Part shown: positions 39,936-48,144 of the stretch, piece after piece | How positions within the stretch are numbered: the stretch's first letter is position 1 | Layout: every line of letters starts with the position of its first letter | Source of the DNA: an uncultured Gemmatimonadota bacterium | Lineage (GTDB): Bacteria > Gemmatimonadota > Gemmatimonadetes > Gemmatimonadales > Gemmatimonadaceae | Length of the DNA stretch: 53,688 nucleotides | Assembly (NCBI GenBank): GCA_946480295.1 | Contig: CAMLIT010000013.1 | Coordinates: 1 to 53,688 of the forward strand | Direction: 5' to 3' | Program-made: the position numbers and the translations under genes | The notes under the pieces: generated by a model | Told to the model about the DNA's origin: nothing | The model's input: only the letters and a program-made list of their open reading frames with translations | Database searches by the model: none

Positions 39936-41189
39936 TTGGACATCAAGCGCGACCCGCCGTCAAAGAAGAAGCGATACCTCGCCTGGGGCGCCGGCCTCGT
40001 GGCGATCGTCGTCGTCTCGCTCGGCATCGGCCGCCTCAAGCCCGCCGCGCCCTCCGTCGAGCGCGGCACGCTCTGGTTCGACACGGTGAAGCGCGGCGAG
40101 ATGGTCCGCGACGTCCACGCGCCCGGGACGCTCGTCCCCGAGCACGTGCGCATCGTCGCCGCCGTCACCGCCGGGCGCATCGAGCAGCTCCCGGTGCTCC
40201 CCGGCGACAAGGTCACGCCCGGCACGGTGATCGTGGAGCTGAGCAACCCCGACGTCCAGCTCCAGGCGCTCCAGGCCGAGCAGGCGGTGACGGCGGCCGA
40301 GGGCGCGCTCGCCAGCCTGCGCACGTCGCTCACCCAGCAACGGATCTCCGAGGAGGCGACGATCGCGTCGCTCACCACGGACTACAACAAGGCGCTGCGC
40401 GACATCGCCGTGCAGGAGGGGCTCGACCGGAAGGGGCTCGCCGCGAAGTCCGACCTCGAGGCGGCGCGCGACGTGGCGCGGGAGCTGAAGACGCGCATGG
40501 CGCTGGAACAGGAGCGGCTCGACGACATGAAGCGCGCGTCGACGGTCCAGATCAGCCTCGACGAGGAGCAGATCACGCGGCTGAAGGCGATCGTGCAGGA
40601 GAGCCGGAACCGCGTCGCGTCGATGCACGTAGTGGCCGGTGAAGCCGGGGTGCTGCAGACATTGGGCAACCCGCCGCTCGAGCTGGGGCAGTGGGTGAAC
40701 TCCGGCTTCGAGCTGGCGCGCGTGGCGCAGCCGGGGAAGCTCAAGGCGGTGCTGCGCGTCCCCGAGGCACAGGCGAAGGACGTCGCCATCGGGGAGCGGG
40801 CGAGCATCGACACGCGGAACGGGATCGTGCCCGGTCACGTGACGCGCGCGGACCCGTCGTCGCAGGAGGGCACCGTGACGGTGGAGGTGGCGCTCGATGG
40901 CCCGCTGCCCCCCGGTACGCGCTCCGATCTCAGCGTCGACGGGACGATCGAGATCGAGCGGTTGCCGAACACGGTGTACGTGGCGCGCCCCGCCGACGGC
41001 GCGGAGAATGGCACGGTCGGGCTGTTCAAGGTGGACGCGAACACGGGCTACGCGCACCGCGTGAACGTGAAGTTCGGCCGGGCGTCGGTGAACACGATCG
41101 AGGTCCTCCACGGCCTCGCGGTCGGCGACTCGGTGGTGCTGACGGACATGTCGACGTGGGACAATGTCTCGAGAATCAGACTGAAGTAG
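39936..41189 (+). CDS. HlyD/MacA-type periplasmic adaptor
   Basis: A 417-residue membrane-fusion protein. After a basic start, one membrane anchor lies at about residues 14-32 (YLAWGAGLVAIVVVSLGIG). The barrel-sandwich/lipoyl parts follow (VTAGRIEQLPVLPGDKVTPG and VHVVAGEAGVLQTLGNPPLE-like), flanking a long coiled-coil hairpin (about 95-210). The beta-barrel domain is near 240-320, and a C-terminal part has PADGAENGTVGLFKVDANTG. It links the inner-membrane permease to an outer-membrane channel, which is not encoded in the cluster. The TTG at 39936 is preferred for its GAGG site; an upstream ATG at 39852 would add 28 residues. It heads the efflux cluster. Confidence 0.87.
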   Translation: MDIKRDPPSKKKRYLAWGAGLVAIVVVSLGIGRLKPAAPSVERGTLWFDTVKRGEMVRDVHAPGTLVPEHVRIVAAVTAGRIEQLPVLPGDKVTPGTVIVELSNPDVQLQALQAEQAVTAAEGALASLRTSLTQQRISEEATIASLTTDYNKALRDIAVQEGLDRKGLAAKSDLEAARDVARELKTRMALEQERLDDMKRASTVQISLDEEQITRLKAIVQESRNRVASMHVVAGEAGVLQTLGNPPLELGQWVNSGFELARVAQPGKLKAVLRVPEAQAKDVAIGERASIDTRNGIVPGHVTRADPSSQEGTVTVEVALDGPLPPGTRSDLSVDGTIEIERLPNTVYVARPADGAENGTVGLFKVDANTGYAHRVNVKFGRASVNTIEVLHGLAVGDSVVLTDMSTWDNVSRIRLK

Positions 41190-41224
41190 GGGCGAGGGGC
41201 GAGGGTCGAGGAACCGCGTGATTG

Positions 41225-41301
41225 GTCGTTGGTTATTGGCGGACCTCGGGACGCCAAGCGTCGCTTCCCGAGCGGCTCGCCAAGAACCAAGAACCAACGA
41301 C
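41225..41301. repeat. Interrupted inverted repeat in the adaptor-ATPase gap
   Basis: GTCGTTGGTT (41225-41234) pairs with AACCAACGAC (41292-41301), and inside it TTGGCG (41236-41241) pairs with CGCCAA (41278-41283). The sequence is unlike the coding DNA around it and lies in a 216-base gap, unusually long for this cluster. It may be a small mobile repeat or an mRNA structure that sets the ratio of adaptor to ATPase. Confidence 0.45.
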
Positions 41302-41405
41302 GACCGTCCTCGCATCACCCCCCTGGCCGCTCGCCGCTGGGCCCTGGCCCGCCCCTGCTCGACCCCGCACTTTCACCTCTCCACCCTCCACCCTCGACCC
41401 TCACG

Positions 41406-42161
41406 ATGACCGATCCCGCCGCCTACCAGGCGTCCCCGCTCTTCGCCTCGCCGAGCGATGCCGAGCAGCCGCTCATCCGGCTCAAGGGCATCAGGAAGGT
41501 CTTCTACACGGACGAGGTGGAGACGCACGCGCTGGAGGACATCCACCTCGAGGTGCAGCCGGGCGAGTACGTGGCCATCGCCGGCCCGTCGGGGTGCGGC
41601 AAGACGACGCTCCTCTCCATCCTCGGCCTGCTCGACACGCCGACGGAGGGGCAGTACACGCTCGCCGGCGAGCCGGTGGCGAACCTCACCGCCGCCGAGC
41701 GGGCACGGATCCGCAACCGGCAGATCGGGTTCATCTTCCAGGCGTTCAACCTGATCGGCGATCTCACGGTGTACGAGAACGTCGAGCTGCCGCTCACCTA
41801 CCGCGGGATGTCGGCGGCGGAGCGGAAGCAGCGGGTGACCGAGGCGCTGGAGCGGGTGGGGATGAGCCACCGCATCAAGCACTACCCGGCGCAGCTCTCG
41901 GGCGGCCAGCAGCAGCGCGTCGCGGTCGCGCGCGCCGTGGCCGGCGATCCCCTCATCCTCCTCGCCGACGAGCCGACGGGGAACCTCGACTCGACGAACG
42001 GCGAGGCGGTGATGGAGCTGCTGCGCGAGCTGCACCAGGGGGGCGCGACGATCTGCATGGTGACGCACGACCCGCGCTACGAGCTGCACGCGGACCGTTC
42101 CATCCACCTGTTCGACGGGCGCGTGGTCGAGGAGACGCGGCCGACGGAAGCTTCACGTTAG
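41406..42161 (+). CDS. MacB/LolD-type ABC transporter ATPase
   Basis: A 251-residue ATPase. Walker A is GPSGCGKT (60-67), the signature is LSGGQQQRVAVARA, and Walker B with D-loop is LLADEPTGNLDS, followed by the switch His in VTHDP. The Q-loop region has GFIFQAFNLIGDLTVYENVE, the MacB/LolD pattern. It powers the permease encoded 25 bases downstream. The Pro-rich spacer before it lacks a strong ribosome site. Its stop codon lies in a CGTTAGGC octamer. Confidence 0.92.
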   Translation: MTDPAAYQASPLFASPSDAEQPLIRLKGIRKVFYTDEVETHALEDIHLEVQPGEYVAIAGPSGCGKTTLLSILGLLDTPTEGQYTLAGEPVANLTAAERARIRNRQIGFIFQAFNLIGDLTVYENVELPLTYRGMSAAERKQRVTEALERVGMSHRIKHYPAQLSGGQQQRVAVARAVAGDPLILLADEPTGNLDSTNGEAVMELLRELHQGGATICMVTHDPRYELHADRSIHLFDGRVVEETRPTEASR

Positions 42162-42186
42162 GCGGTGCCACCGCGGAGGATCGACG

Positions 42187-44631
42187 ATGCGTGCCACGGG
42201 GCTGGGGCGGGAGGTCATGCAGGCGATCCGCGCGCTGCGTCGGACGCCGTCGCTCGTCGCGACCGTCGTGCTCTGCCTCGGCGTCGGCATCGGCGCGAAC
42301 ACGATCGTGTACTCCTGGATCGAGGAGATGGTGCTGCGGCCGGTGCCGGCGATCCGCGATCCCGGTGAGCTGGCGCTGGTCTGGGAGACGAGCGGCACGG
42401 ACAAGGAGAGCGTCTCGTATCCGACGTACGTCGACCTCCGCGACGCGACGCGCACGCTGAGCGGCGTGGCGGCGTTCGCGCTGACGCGCTTCGGTCTCCA
42501 GGACCCGGCGCAGGCGGCGACGGCGGCGGAGCCGGTGTGGGGCGTGTACGCGAGCGGCAACTACTTCGGCGTGCTCGGGGCACGGCCGCTGCTCGGTCGG
42601 ATGATCGCTCCCGCGGACGAGGCGGGCGGCGCGGGATCGCCGGTCGCGGTGCTGGGCTACGGGTTCTGGCAGCGGCGGTTCGCCGGCGATCCCGCCGTCG
42701 TGGGGCGGCACATCCGGCGCAACGGTCGCGACCGCTCGGTCGTCGGCGTGGCGCCGCCGACGTTCACCGGAACCTTCGCCGGCCTCTCCTTCGACCTCTG
42801 GGTGCCGATGGCGATGGCCCCGCTCCTCGACAACGATCGGGACGCGCTGGTGGCGCGCGACCACCGGGTGTTCCAGGTGTTCGGGCGGCGCGCGCCGGGC
42901 CTCGGCGTGGCGCAGGTCCGGGCCGAGATGGCGGCGCTCTGGCCGCGCATCGCGGAGCGGGAGCCGCCGGGCCGGCCGCTCGCGCTCACGGCCACCGCCT
43001 GGGACGCCGGCCCGGGCGAACGCCTCATGCGGCCGCTCCTCGTCGTGCTGCTCGGGGTGACGGGGCTCGTGCTGCTCGTGGTCTGCGCCAACGTGGCCAG
43101 CCTGCTGCTCGCCCGCGGCGAAACGCGCCGGCGCGAGCTCGGGGTGTGCGCGGCGCTCGGCGCGAGCCGCGCGCGACTCGTCAGGCAGCTCGTCATCGAG
43201 GGAGCGCTGCTCGCCGCCGCCGGCGGCGTGGTGGCGGTCGGCGTGGCGCTGTGGGGGCGGAGCCTGCTCGCGGCGCTCACGCCCGGCACGACGCTGCCGC
43301 TCGTCATCGATCCGCACCTGGACGTGCGCGTCCTCCTCTTCACGATCGGCGTCTCGCTCGGCGCGTGCGTCCTGTTCGCCCTGCTGCCGGCGCTGCGCAC
43401 CTCGCGCGTCGACGTCGTGACCGCGCTGCGCGCCGGCGGAACGGCCGGCGCGGGCCAGTCACGGCTGCGCGCGGCGCTCGTCGTCGCGCAGGTGGCGTTC
43501 GCGGTGACCGCGATCGTCTGCGCCGGGCTCTTCGTCCGCTCGATGACCACGCTGCGGCGGATCGATCCCGGCTTCCGCGACGCCGAGCACGTGCTGCTCT
43601 TTCCCATCGATCTCTCGCTCGCCGGGATCCCGGACCGCGCCGCGCAGCAGCGCCTGACGACGCAGCTGCTCGAGCGCGTCCGCGCGCTCCCCGCCGTGCG
43701 CCACGCGGCACTCGCGAGCCAGGTCCCGCTCGGATTCGACGGCGGCGCCGGCTTCGCGCTGCGGGTGCCCGGGTACGTCCCGCGACCCGACGAATCGCCG
43801 TCGGTGCTGGTGAACCGGATCTCGGGCGACTATTTCCGGACCATGGGCATCGGTATCGTGGACGGCCGCGCGATCGACGACCGCGACCGCGCGGACGCGG
43901 CGACGGCGGTGGTCGTGAACGAGGCGTTCGTGCGGCGCTATCTCGGCGGACGCCTGGCCGTGGGGCGGCGCGTCTTCATCGGCCGCGAGGCGACCATCGT
44001 CGGCGTGGCCCGCGACGGCAAGTACCTCTTCGACCGGCTCGACGCGGCCTCGCCGCCGTTCCTGTACGTGGCGGAGGCCCAGTTCCCGCAGCCGCAGCTC
44101 ACGCTGCACGTGCACGTGGACGGCGATCCGTCGACGGTGGCCGCGGCCGTGCGTCGGGAGCTGGTCGCCGCGGCGCCGACGCTGCCCATCGTCGCCCCGC
44201 TCACGCTGCGCGAGTACACGTCGGCGTCGCTGCTGCCCAGCCGCCTGGGCGCGCTCGTCCTCTCCGCGCTGGGCATGGTCGCCCTGCTGCTCTCGGCGAT
44301 CGGCCTGTACGGCCGGCTCGCCTACGCGGTGGCGCAGCGGACGCGCGAGATCGGCGTGCGGCTCGCCATCGGCGCCTCGCCGCGGCAGGTGCGGGGCATG
44401 GTGCTGCGCGACGGGGCGCGTGTGGCCGGCGCGGGCGCCCTGGGCGGGCTGCTGCTCTCGCTGGCGGCGGGCCGTGCGCTCGGCGCCGTGCTCCCGCGGT
44501 TTCCCGCGGCCGACGCGGCGAGCCTCGGCGGCGCCGCCGCGCTCCTCGCGACGATCGCGCTCGCGGCGAGCTATCTTCCGGCGCGGCGCGCCGCCCGGAT
44601 CGATCCGCTGTCCGCCATGAAGGCGGAATGA
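42187..44631 (+). CDS. MacB/ADOP-type ABC permease
   Basis: An 814-residue permease of two MacB-like halves. The first helix (about 22-45, VATVVLCLGVGIGANTIVYS) is followed by a periplasmic core (GNYFGVLGARPLLGRMI, GYGFWQRRFAGDPAVVGRHI), an FtsX domain with three helices (about 280-400), a second periplasmic core and a final FtsX domain (TREIGVRLAIGASPRQVRGM). It lacks the N-terminal domain of the PadR-paired permease at 14761-17478. GGAGG lies before the ATG. With the adaptor and ATPases it probably exports a peptide, lipid or antibiotic. Confidence 0.9.
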   Translation: MRATGLGREVMQAIRALRRTPSLVATVVLCLGVGIGANTIVYSWIEEMVLRPVPAIRDPGELALVWETSGTDKESVSYPTYVDLRDATRTLSGVAAFALTRFGLQDPAQAATAAEPVWGVYASGNYFGVLGARPLLGRMIAPADEAGGAGSPVAVLGYGFWQRRFAGDPAVVGRHIRRNGRDRSVVGVAPPTFTGTFAGLSFDLWVPMAMAPLLDNDRDALVARDHRVFQVFGRRAPGLGVAQVRAEMAALWPRIAEREPPGRPLALTATAWDAGPGERLMRPLLVVLLGVTGLVLLVVCANVASLLLARGETRRRELGVCAALGASRARLVRQLVIEGALLAAAGGVVAVGVALWGRSLLAALTPGTTLPLVIDPHLDVRVLLFTIGVSLGACVLFALLPALRTSRVDVVTALRAGGTAGAGQSRLRAALVVAQVAFAVTAIVCAGLFVRSMTTLRRIDPGFRDAEHVLLFPIDLSLAGIPDRAAQQRLTTQLLERVRALPAVRHAALASQVPLGFDGGAGFALRVPGYVPRPDESPSVLVNRISGDYFRTMGIGIVDGRAIDDRDRADAATAVVVNEAFVRRYLGGRLAVGRRVFIGREATIVGVARDGKYLFDRLDAASPPFLYVAEAQFPQPQLTLHVHVDGDPSTVAAAVRRELVAAAPTLPIVAPLTLREYTSASLLPSRLGALVLSALGMVALLLSAIGLYGRLAYAVAQRTREIGVRLAIGASPRQVRGMVLRDGARVAGAGALGGLLLSLAAGRALGAVLPRFPAADAASLGGAAALLATIALAASYLPARRAARIDPLSAMKAE

Positions 44632-44671
44632 CACGCCCCCTCTTCCGCCGCGTGGCAACACAGGAGCCCTG

Positions 44672-45394
44672 ATGCTCTTCGGCACCCGGTCGCGCACCGC
44701 ATCCGCCGAGCCGTCCATCCCCGCCGGCCCGCTCGTCTCCCTCCGCAACCTGGAGAAGGCGTTCGAGACGCCGGCCGGGCGCACGTACGTCCTGCGGCGC
44801 ATAACGATGGACATCCAGCCGGGCGAGTTCGTCTCCATCATGGGCCCCTCCGGCGCGGGGAAGTCCACCCTCCTCGCCATCCTCGGCATGCTCGACGGCG
44901 CGTGGACGGGGGAGTACCACTTCCTCGGCCATCCCGTCCACGCGCTCGCGCACCGGCAGCGCGTGGCGCTGAACAAGGCGCAGATCGGCTTCGTCTTCCA
45001 GCAGTACCACCTCATCGACGACCTCACCGTCGCCGAGAACCTCGACGTCCCGCTGTCGTACCGCGACGTCCGGAAGTCGGAGCGCGAGGCGATCGTGGCG
45101 GACACGCTGGACCGCTTCGGCATGGTGGCGAAGAAGGACCTGTATCCGCCGCAGCTGTCGGGCGGACAGCAGCAGCTCGTGGGCGTCGCGCGCGCCATCA
45201 TCGCGAACCCGAAGCTCATCCTCGCCGACGAGCCGACCGGGAACCTCCACTCGGCGCAGGGGCGCGAGATCATGGAGCTGTTCCGCCAGCTCAACACGGC
45301 GGGAACGACGATCGTGCAGGTGACGCACTCGGACGAGAACGCCCGGTACGGCAACCGCGTCATCCAGCTTCGCGACGGCTGGATCGTGGATTGA
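44672..45394 (+). CDS. Second MacB/LolD-type ABC ATPase
   Basis: A 240-residue ATPase. Walker A is GPSGAGKS (58-65), the signature LSGGQQQLVGVARA, and Walker B LILADEPTGN. The D-loop reads NLHS rather than NLDS, an Asp-to-His change at the dimer interface; the switch His is in VTHSDENA. It is only moderately like the ATPase at 41406, so the two are not a recent duplicate. It may serve the second permease (48145-50604) or pair with the first. AGGAG lies before the ATG. Whether the D-loop change lowers ATPase activity is unknown. Confidence 0.9.
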   Translation: MLFGTRSRTASAEPSIPAGPLVSLRNLEKAFETPAGRTYVLRRITMDIQPGEFVSIMGPSGAGKSTLLAILGMLDGAWTGEYHFLGHPVHALAHRQRVALNKAQIGFVFQQYHLIDDLTVAENLDVPLSYRDVRKSEREAIVADTLDRFGMVAKKDLYPPQLSGGQQQLVGVARAIIANPKLILADEPTGNLHSAQGREIMELFRQLNTAGTTIVQVTHSDENARYGNRVIQLRDGWIVD

Positions 45395-45407
45395 GGCCGC
45401 TGGCCAG

Positions 45408-46763
45408 ATGACCGCGCCGGAGATCCTCGTCGCCGACGACCAGCCGGACGTGCGCGAGGCGCTGCGCCTGCTCCTCAAGACCAACGGCTACGACGTGCAG
45501 GCGGTGACGTCGCCGGCGGCGGTGCTCGCCGCGCTCGAGAAGCGGGACTTCGACGCGCTGCTCCTCGACATGAACTTCACGCGCGACACGACCTCGGGGC
45601 GCGAGGGGCTCGACCTGCTGTCGGAGCTGCAGCGCGTCGAGCCGACGCTCCCGGTGATCGTGATGACGGCCTGGGGGAGCGTCGAGGGCGCGGTCGAGGC
45701 GATGCGCTGCGGGGCGCACGACTACCTCGAGAAGCCGTGGGACAATGCGCGCCTGCTGTCGGTGGTCGCCACCCAGGTGGAGCTCGGCCGCGCCCTCCGC
45801 CGCGCGCAGCGGCTGGAGAGCGAGAACCGGCTCCTCCGTCGGGACGCGCTGCCGCGCCTCATCGCCGAGTCGCCGAAGATGCGCCCGGTGCTCGAGCTGA
45901 TGGAGCGCGTCGGCCCCTCCGACGCCAACGTCCTCGTCACGGGGGAGCACGGCACGGGGAAGGAGCTCGTCGCGCAGTGGCTGCACGCCTCGTCGCCGCG
46001 CGCCTCGCGCTCGCTGATCGCGGTGGACCTGGGCGGGCTCGCCGAGGGGGTGTTCGAGAGTGAGCTCTTCGGCCACGTGCGCGGCGCCTTCACCGACGCG
46101 CGACTCGACCGCACCGGCCGGTTCGAGCTCGCCGACGGCGGCACGATCTTCCTCGACGAGATCGGCAACGTGCCGCTGGCGCTCCAGGCCAAGCTGCTGC
46201 GCGTGCTGCAGACGGGCGACGTCGAGCGCGTCGGCTCGTCGAAGGCGCGGCACGTGGACGTCCGCGTGATCTCGGCGACGAACGCCGACCTGCACGCGGT
46301 GGTGGCGGCGGGGCGCTTCCGCGAGGACCTGCTCTTCCGGCTCAACACGATCGAGATCCACCTCCCGCCGCTGCGCGAGCGGCGGGAGGACATCGCGCCG
46401 CTCGCGACCTTCTTCCTCCGCCGCCACGCCGCGCGCTACCACAAGGCGGTGGGCGGCTTCGACGCGGGCGCGATGCAGGCGCTCCTCGAGCACCCGTGGC
46501 CCGGGAACGTTCGCGAGCTCGATCACGCGATCGAGCGCGCCGTGCTGCTCTCGCAGGGCGACGCCATCCGCGCCGCGGACCTCGCGATGCGCTCGTCAGG
46601 CACGGCGGCGCAGCGGCTCGAGGACCTGCCCCTCGAGGACGTGGAGAAGGTGCTGATCCGGAAGGCGCTCGAGCGGCACGGCGGCAACGTCACCCACGCG
46701 GCCGAGGCGCTCGGGCTCTCCCGGAGCGCGCTCTATCGCCGCATCGCGGCGTACGGACTCTGA
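45408..46763 (+). CDS. NtrC-type sigma54-dependent response regulator
   Basis: A 451-residue regulator. The receiver (1-120) has DD at 10-11, phosphoacceptor D54 in LLLDMNF and Lys in LEKPW. The AAA+ domain (about 145-375) has Walker A GEHGTGKE, then [20 protein letters not shown], where GAFTDA stands for the GAFTGA loop that contacts sigma54, then Walker [10 protein letters not shown] and the sensor II end [10 protein letters not shown]. The Fis-type HTH (about 405-450) has [20 protein letters not shown]. It activates sigma54 promoters, probably of this cluster. It starts 13 bases after the ATPase stop; the kinase follows after 3 bases. Confidence 0.93.
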   Translation: MTAPEILVADDQPDVREALRLLLKTNGYDVQAVTSPAAVLAALEKRDFDALLLDMNFTRDTTSGREGLDLLSELQRVEPTLPVIVMTAWGSVEGAVEAMRCGAHDYLEKPWDNARLLSVVATQVELGRALRRAQRLESENRLLRRDALPRLIAESPKMRPVLELMERVGPSDANVLVTGEHGTGKELVAQWLHASSPRASRSLIAVDLGGLAEGVFESELFGHVRGAFTDARLDRTGRFELADGGTIFLDEIGNVPLALQAKLLRVLQTGDVERVGSSKARHVDVRVISATNADLHAVVAAGRFREDLLFRLNTIEIHLPPLRERREDIAPLATFFLRRHAARYHKAVGGFDAGAMQALLEHPWPGNVRELDHAIERAVLLSQGDAIRAADLAMRSSGTAAQRLEDLPLEDVEKVLIRKALERHGGNVTHAAEALGLSRSALYRRIAAYGL

Positions 46764-46766
46764 CGC

Positions 46767-48119
46767 ATGGCGCCGGATCCCCGGTCGGTCGAGGGCGCGG
46801 ACGCGCCGGCGGCGCACGAGCGGGCCATCCTGCGCCTCGCGCTGCTCGTCGCCCTGCCGGGTGTGCTGGCCACGCTCATCCTCCTCTGGCGGGGAAGCTA
46901 CGCGCCGGGGGTGCGGTGGGCGGTCGGCGTCGCCGTGGTGCTCGCCTCGCTCCTCGCCATCCTCGTCCTCCGCGAGCGCGTCGTCAGGCCCTTGCAGACG
47001 CTGGCGAACATGCTCGCGGCCCTGCGCGAGGGCGATTTCTCGATCCGCGCGCGCGGCGCCGAGCGCGACGACGCGCTCGGCCTGGTCTTCAGCGAGCTGA
47101 ATCTGCTCGGGGAGATGCTGCGCACGCAGCGCCTCGGCGCGATGGAAGCCACGGCGCTCCTGCAGACCGTGATGGCGGAGATCGACGTCGCCATCTTCGC
47201 GTTCGACGAGGAGCGGCGGCTCCGGCTCGTGAACCGCGCGGGGGAGCGCCTGCTCGATCGGCCGGCCGAGCGCCTGCTCGGGTGCACCGCGGAGGAGATC
47301 GGGCTCGGCGAGCTGGGGACGGGGAGCACGCCGCGCACGGTGGACGTCGCCTTTCCGGGCGGGAGTGGCCGCTGGGAGATCCGGCGCGGCCGATTCCGGC
47401 AGGAGGGGCGGGCGCACACGCTGCTCGTCCTCGCCGACGTCACCAGGGTGGTGCGCGAGGAGGAGCTGCAGGCGTGGCGCCGCCTCGTGCGCGTGCTCAG
47501 TCACGAGATCAACAACTCGCTCGCGCCGATCCGGTCGCTCGCCGACACCCTCCAGGACGTGGCGGCGCGGGCGTCCATGCCTGACGAGGCACGCGAGGAC
47601 ATGCGTCGCGGGCTCGAGGTGATCGGCGGGCGCGCCGAGGCGCTCGTGCGCTTCATGTCGGCCTACGCTCGCCTGGCGCGCCTGCCGCAGCCGACGCGCG
47701 TCCCGCTCGATGTCGCGACGTGGGTGCATCGCGTCGCCCGCCTCGAGACGCGGCTGCCGGTGCAGGTGCGCGAGGGGCCGGCGACGACGATCTGCGCCGA
47801 CGGCGATCAGCTCGACCAGCTGCTGATCAATCTCGTGTGCAACGCGGCCGACGCGTCGCTGGAGGCGGGCGGCGGCGTGACGGTGGGGTGGGAGCGGGTG
47901 GACGGCAGGATCACGGTGGCGGTGGAGGACGAGGGGCCGGGGCTGCCGCCGAGCGCGAACCTGTTCGTGCCGTTCTTCACGACGAAGCCGCAGGGATCGG
48001 GGATCGGGCTCGTGCTGTGCCGGCAGATCGCCGAGGCACACGGCGGCGTCGTCGAGCTGGAGAACCGGCGCGACGGGAGGGGGTGCGTCGCGCGACTGCG
48101 GCTGCCGATCGAGAGCTGA
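46767..48119 (+). CDS. NtrY-like sensor histidine kinase
   Basis: A 450-residue kinase. Two membrane helices (about 20-42 and 50-68) enclose almost no periplasmic loop, so it likely senses within or near the membrane. A HAMP-like helix and a PAS domain (about 125-230; EIDVAIFAFDEERRLRLVNR) follow. The H-box is VLSHEINNSLAPIRS. The ATP domain has the N-box LLINLVCNAADAS, the G1 box VEDEGPGL and the G2 box GSGIGLVL. It starts 3 bases after the regulator's stop, so the two form a cognate pair. Lying inside an efflux cluster, it probably responds to membrane stress or the exported compound. Confidence 0.92.
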   Translation: MAPDPRSVEGADAPAAHERAILRLALLVALPGVLATLILLWRGSYAPGVRWAVGVAVVLASLLAILVLRERVVRPLQTLANMLAALREGDFSIRARGAERDDALGLVFSELNLLGEMLRTQRLGAMEATALLQTVMAEIDVAIFAFDEERRLRLVNRAGERLLDRPAERLLGCTAEEIGLGELGTGSTPRTVDVAFPGGSGRWEIRRGRFRQEGRAHTLLVLADVTRVVREEELQAWRRLVRVLSHEINNSLAPIRSLADTLQDVAARASMPDEAREDMRRGLEVIGGRAEALVRFMSAYARLARLPQPTRVPLDVATWVHRVARLETRLPVQVREGPATTICADGDQLDQLLINLVCNAADASLEAGGGVTVGWERVDGRITVAVEDEGPGLPPSANLFVPFFTTKPQGSGIGLVLCRQIAEAHGGVVELENRRDGRGCVARLRLPIES

Positions 48120-48144
48120 CACACCGGATACAGGAGTGGGACGC

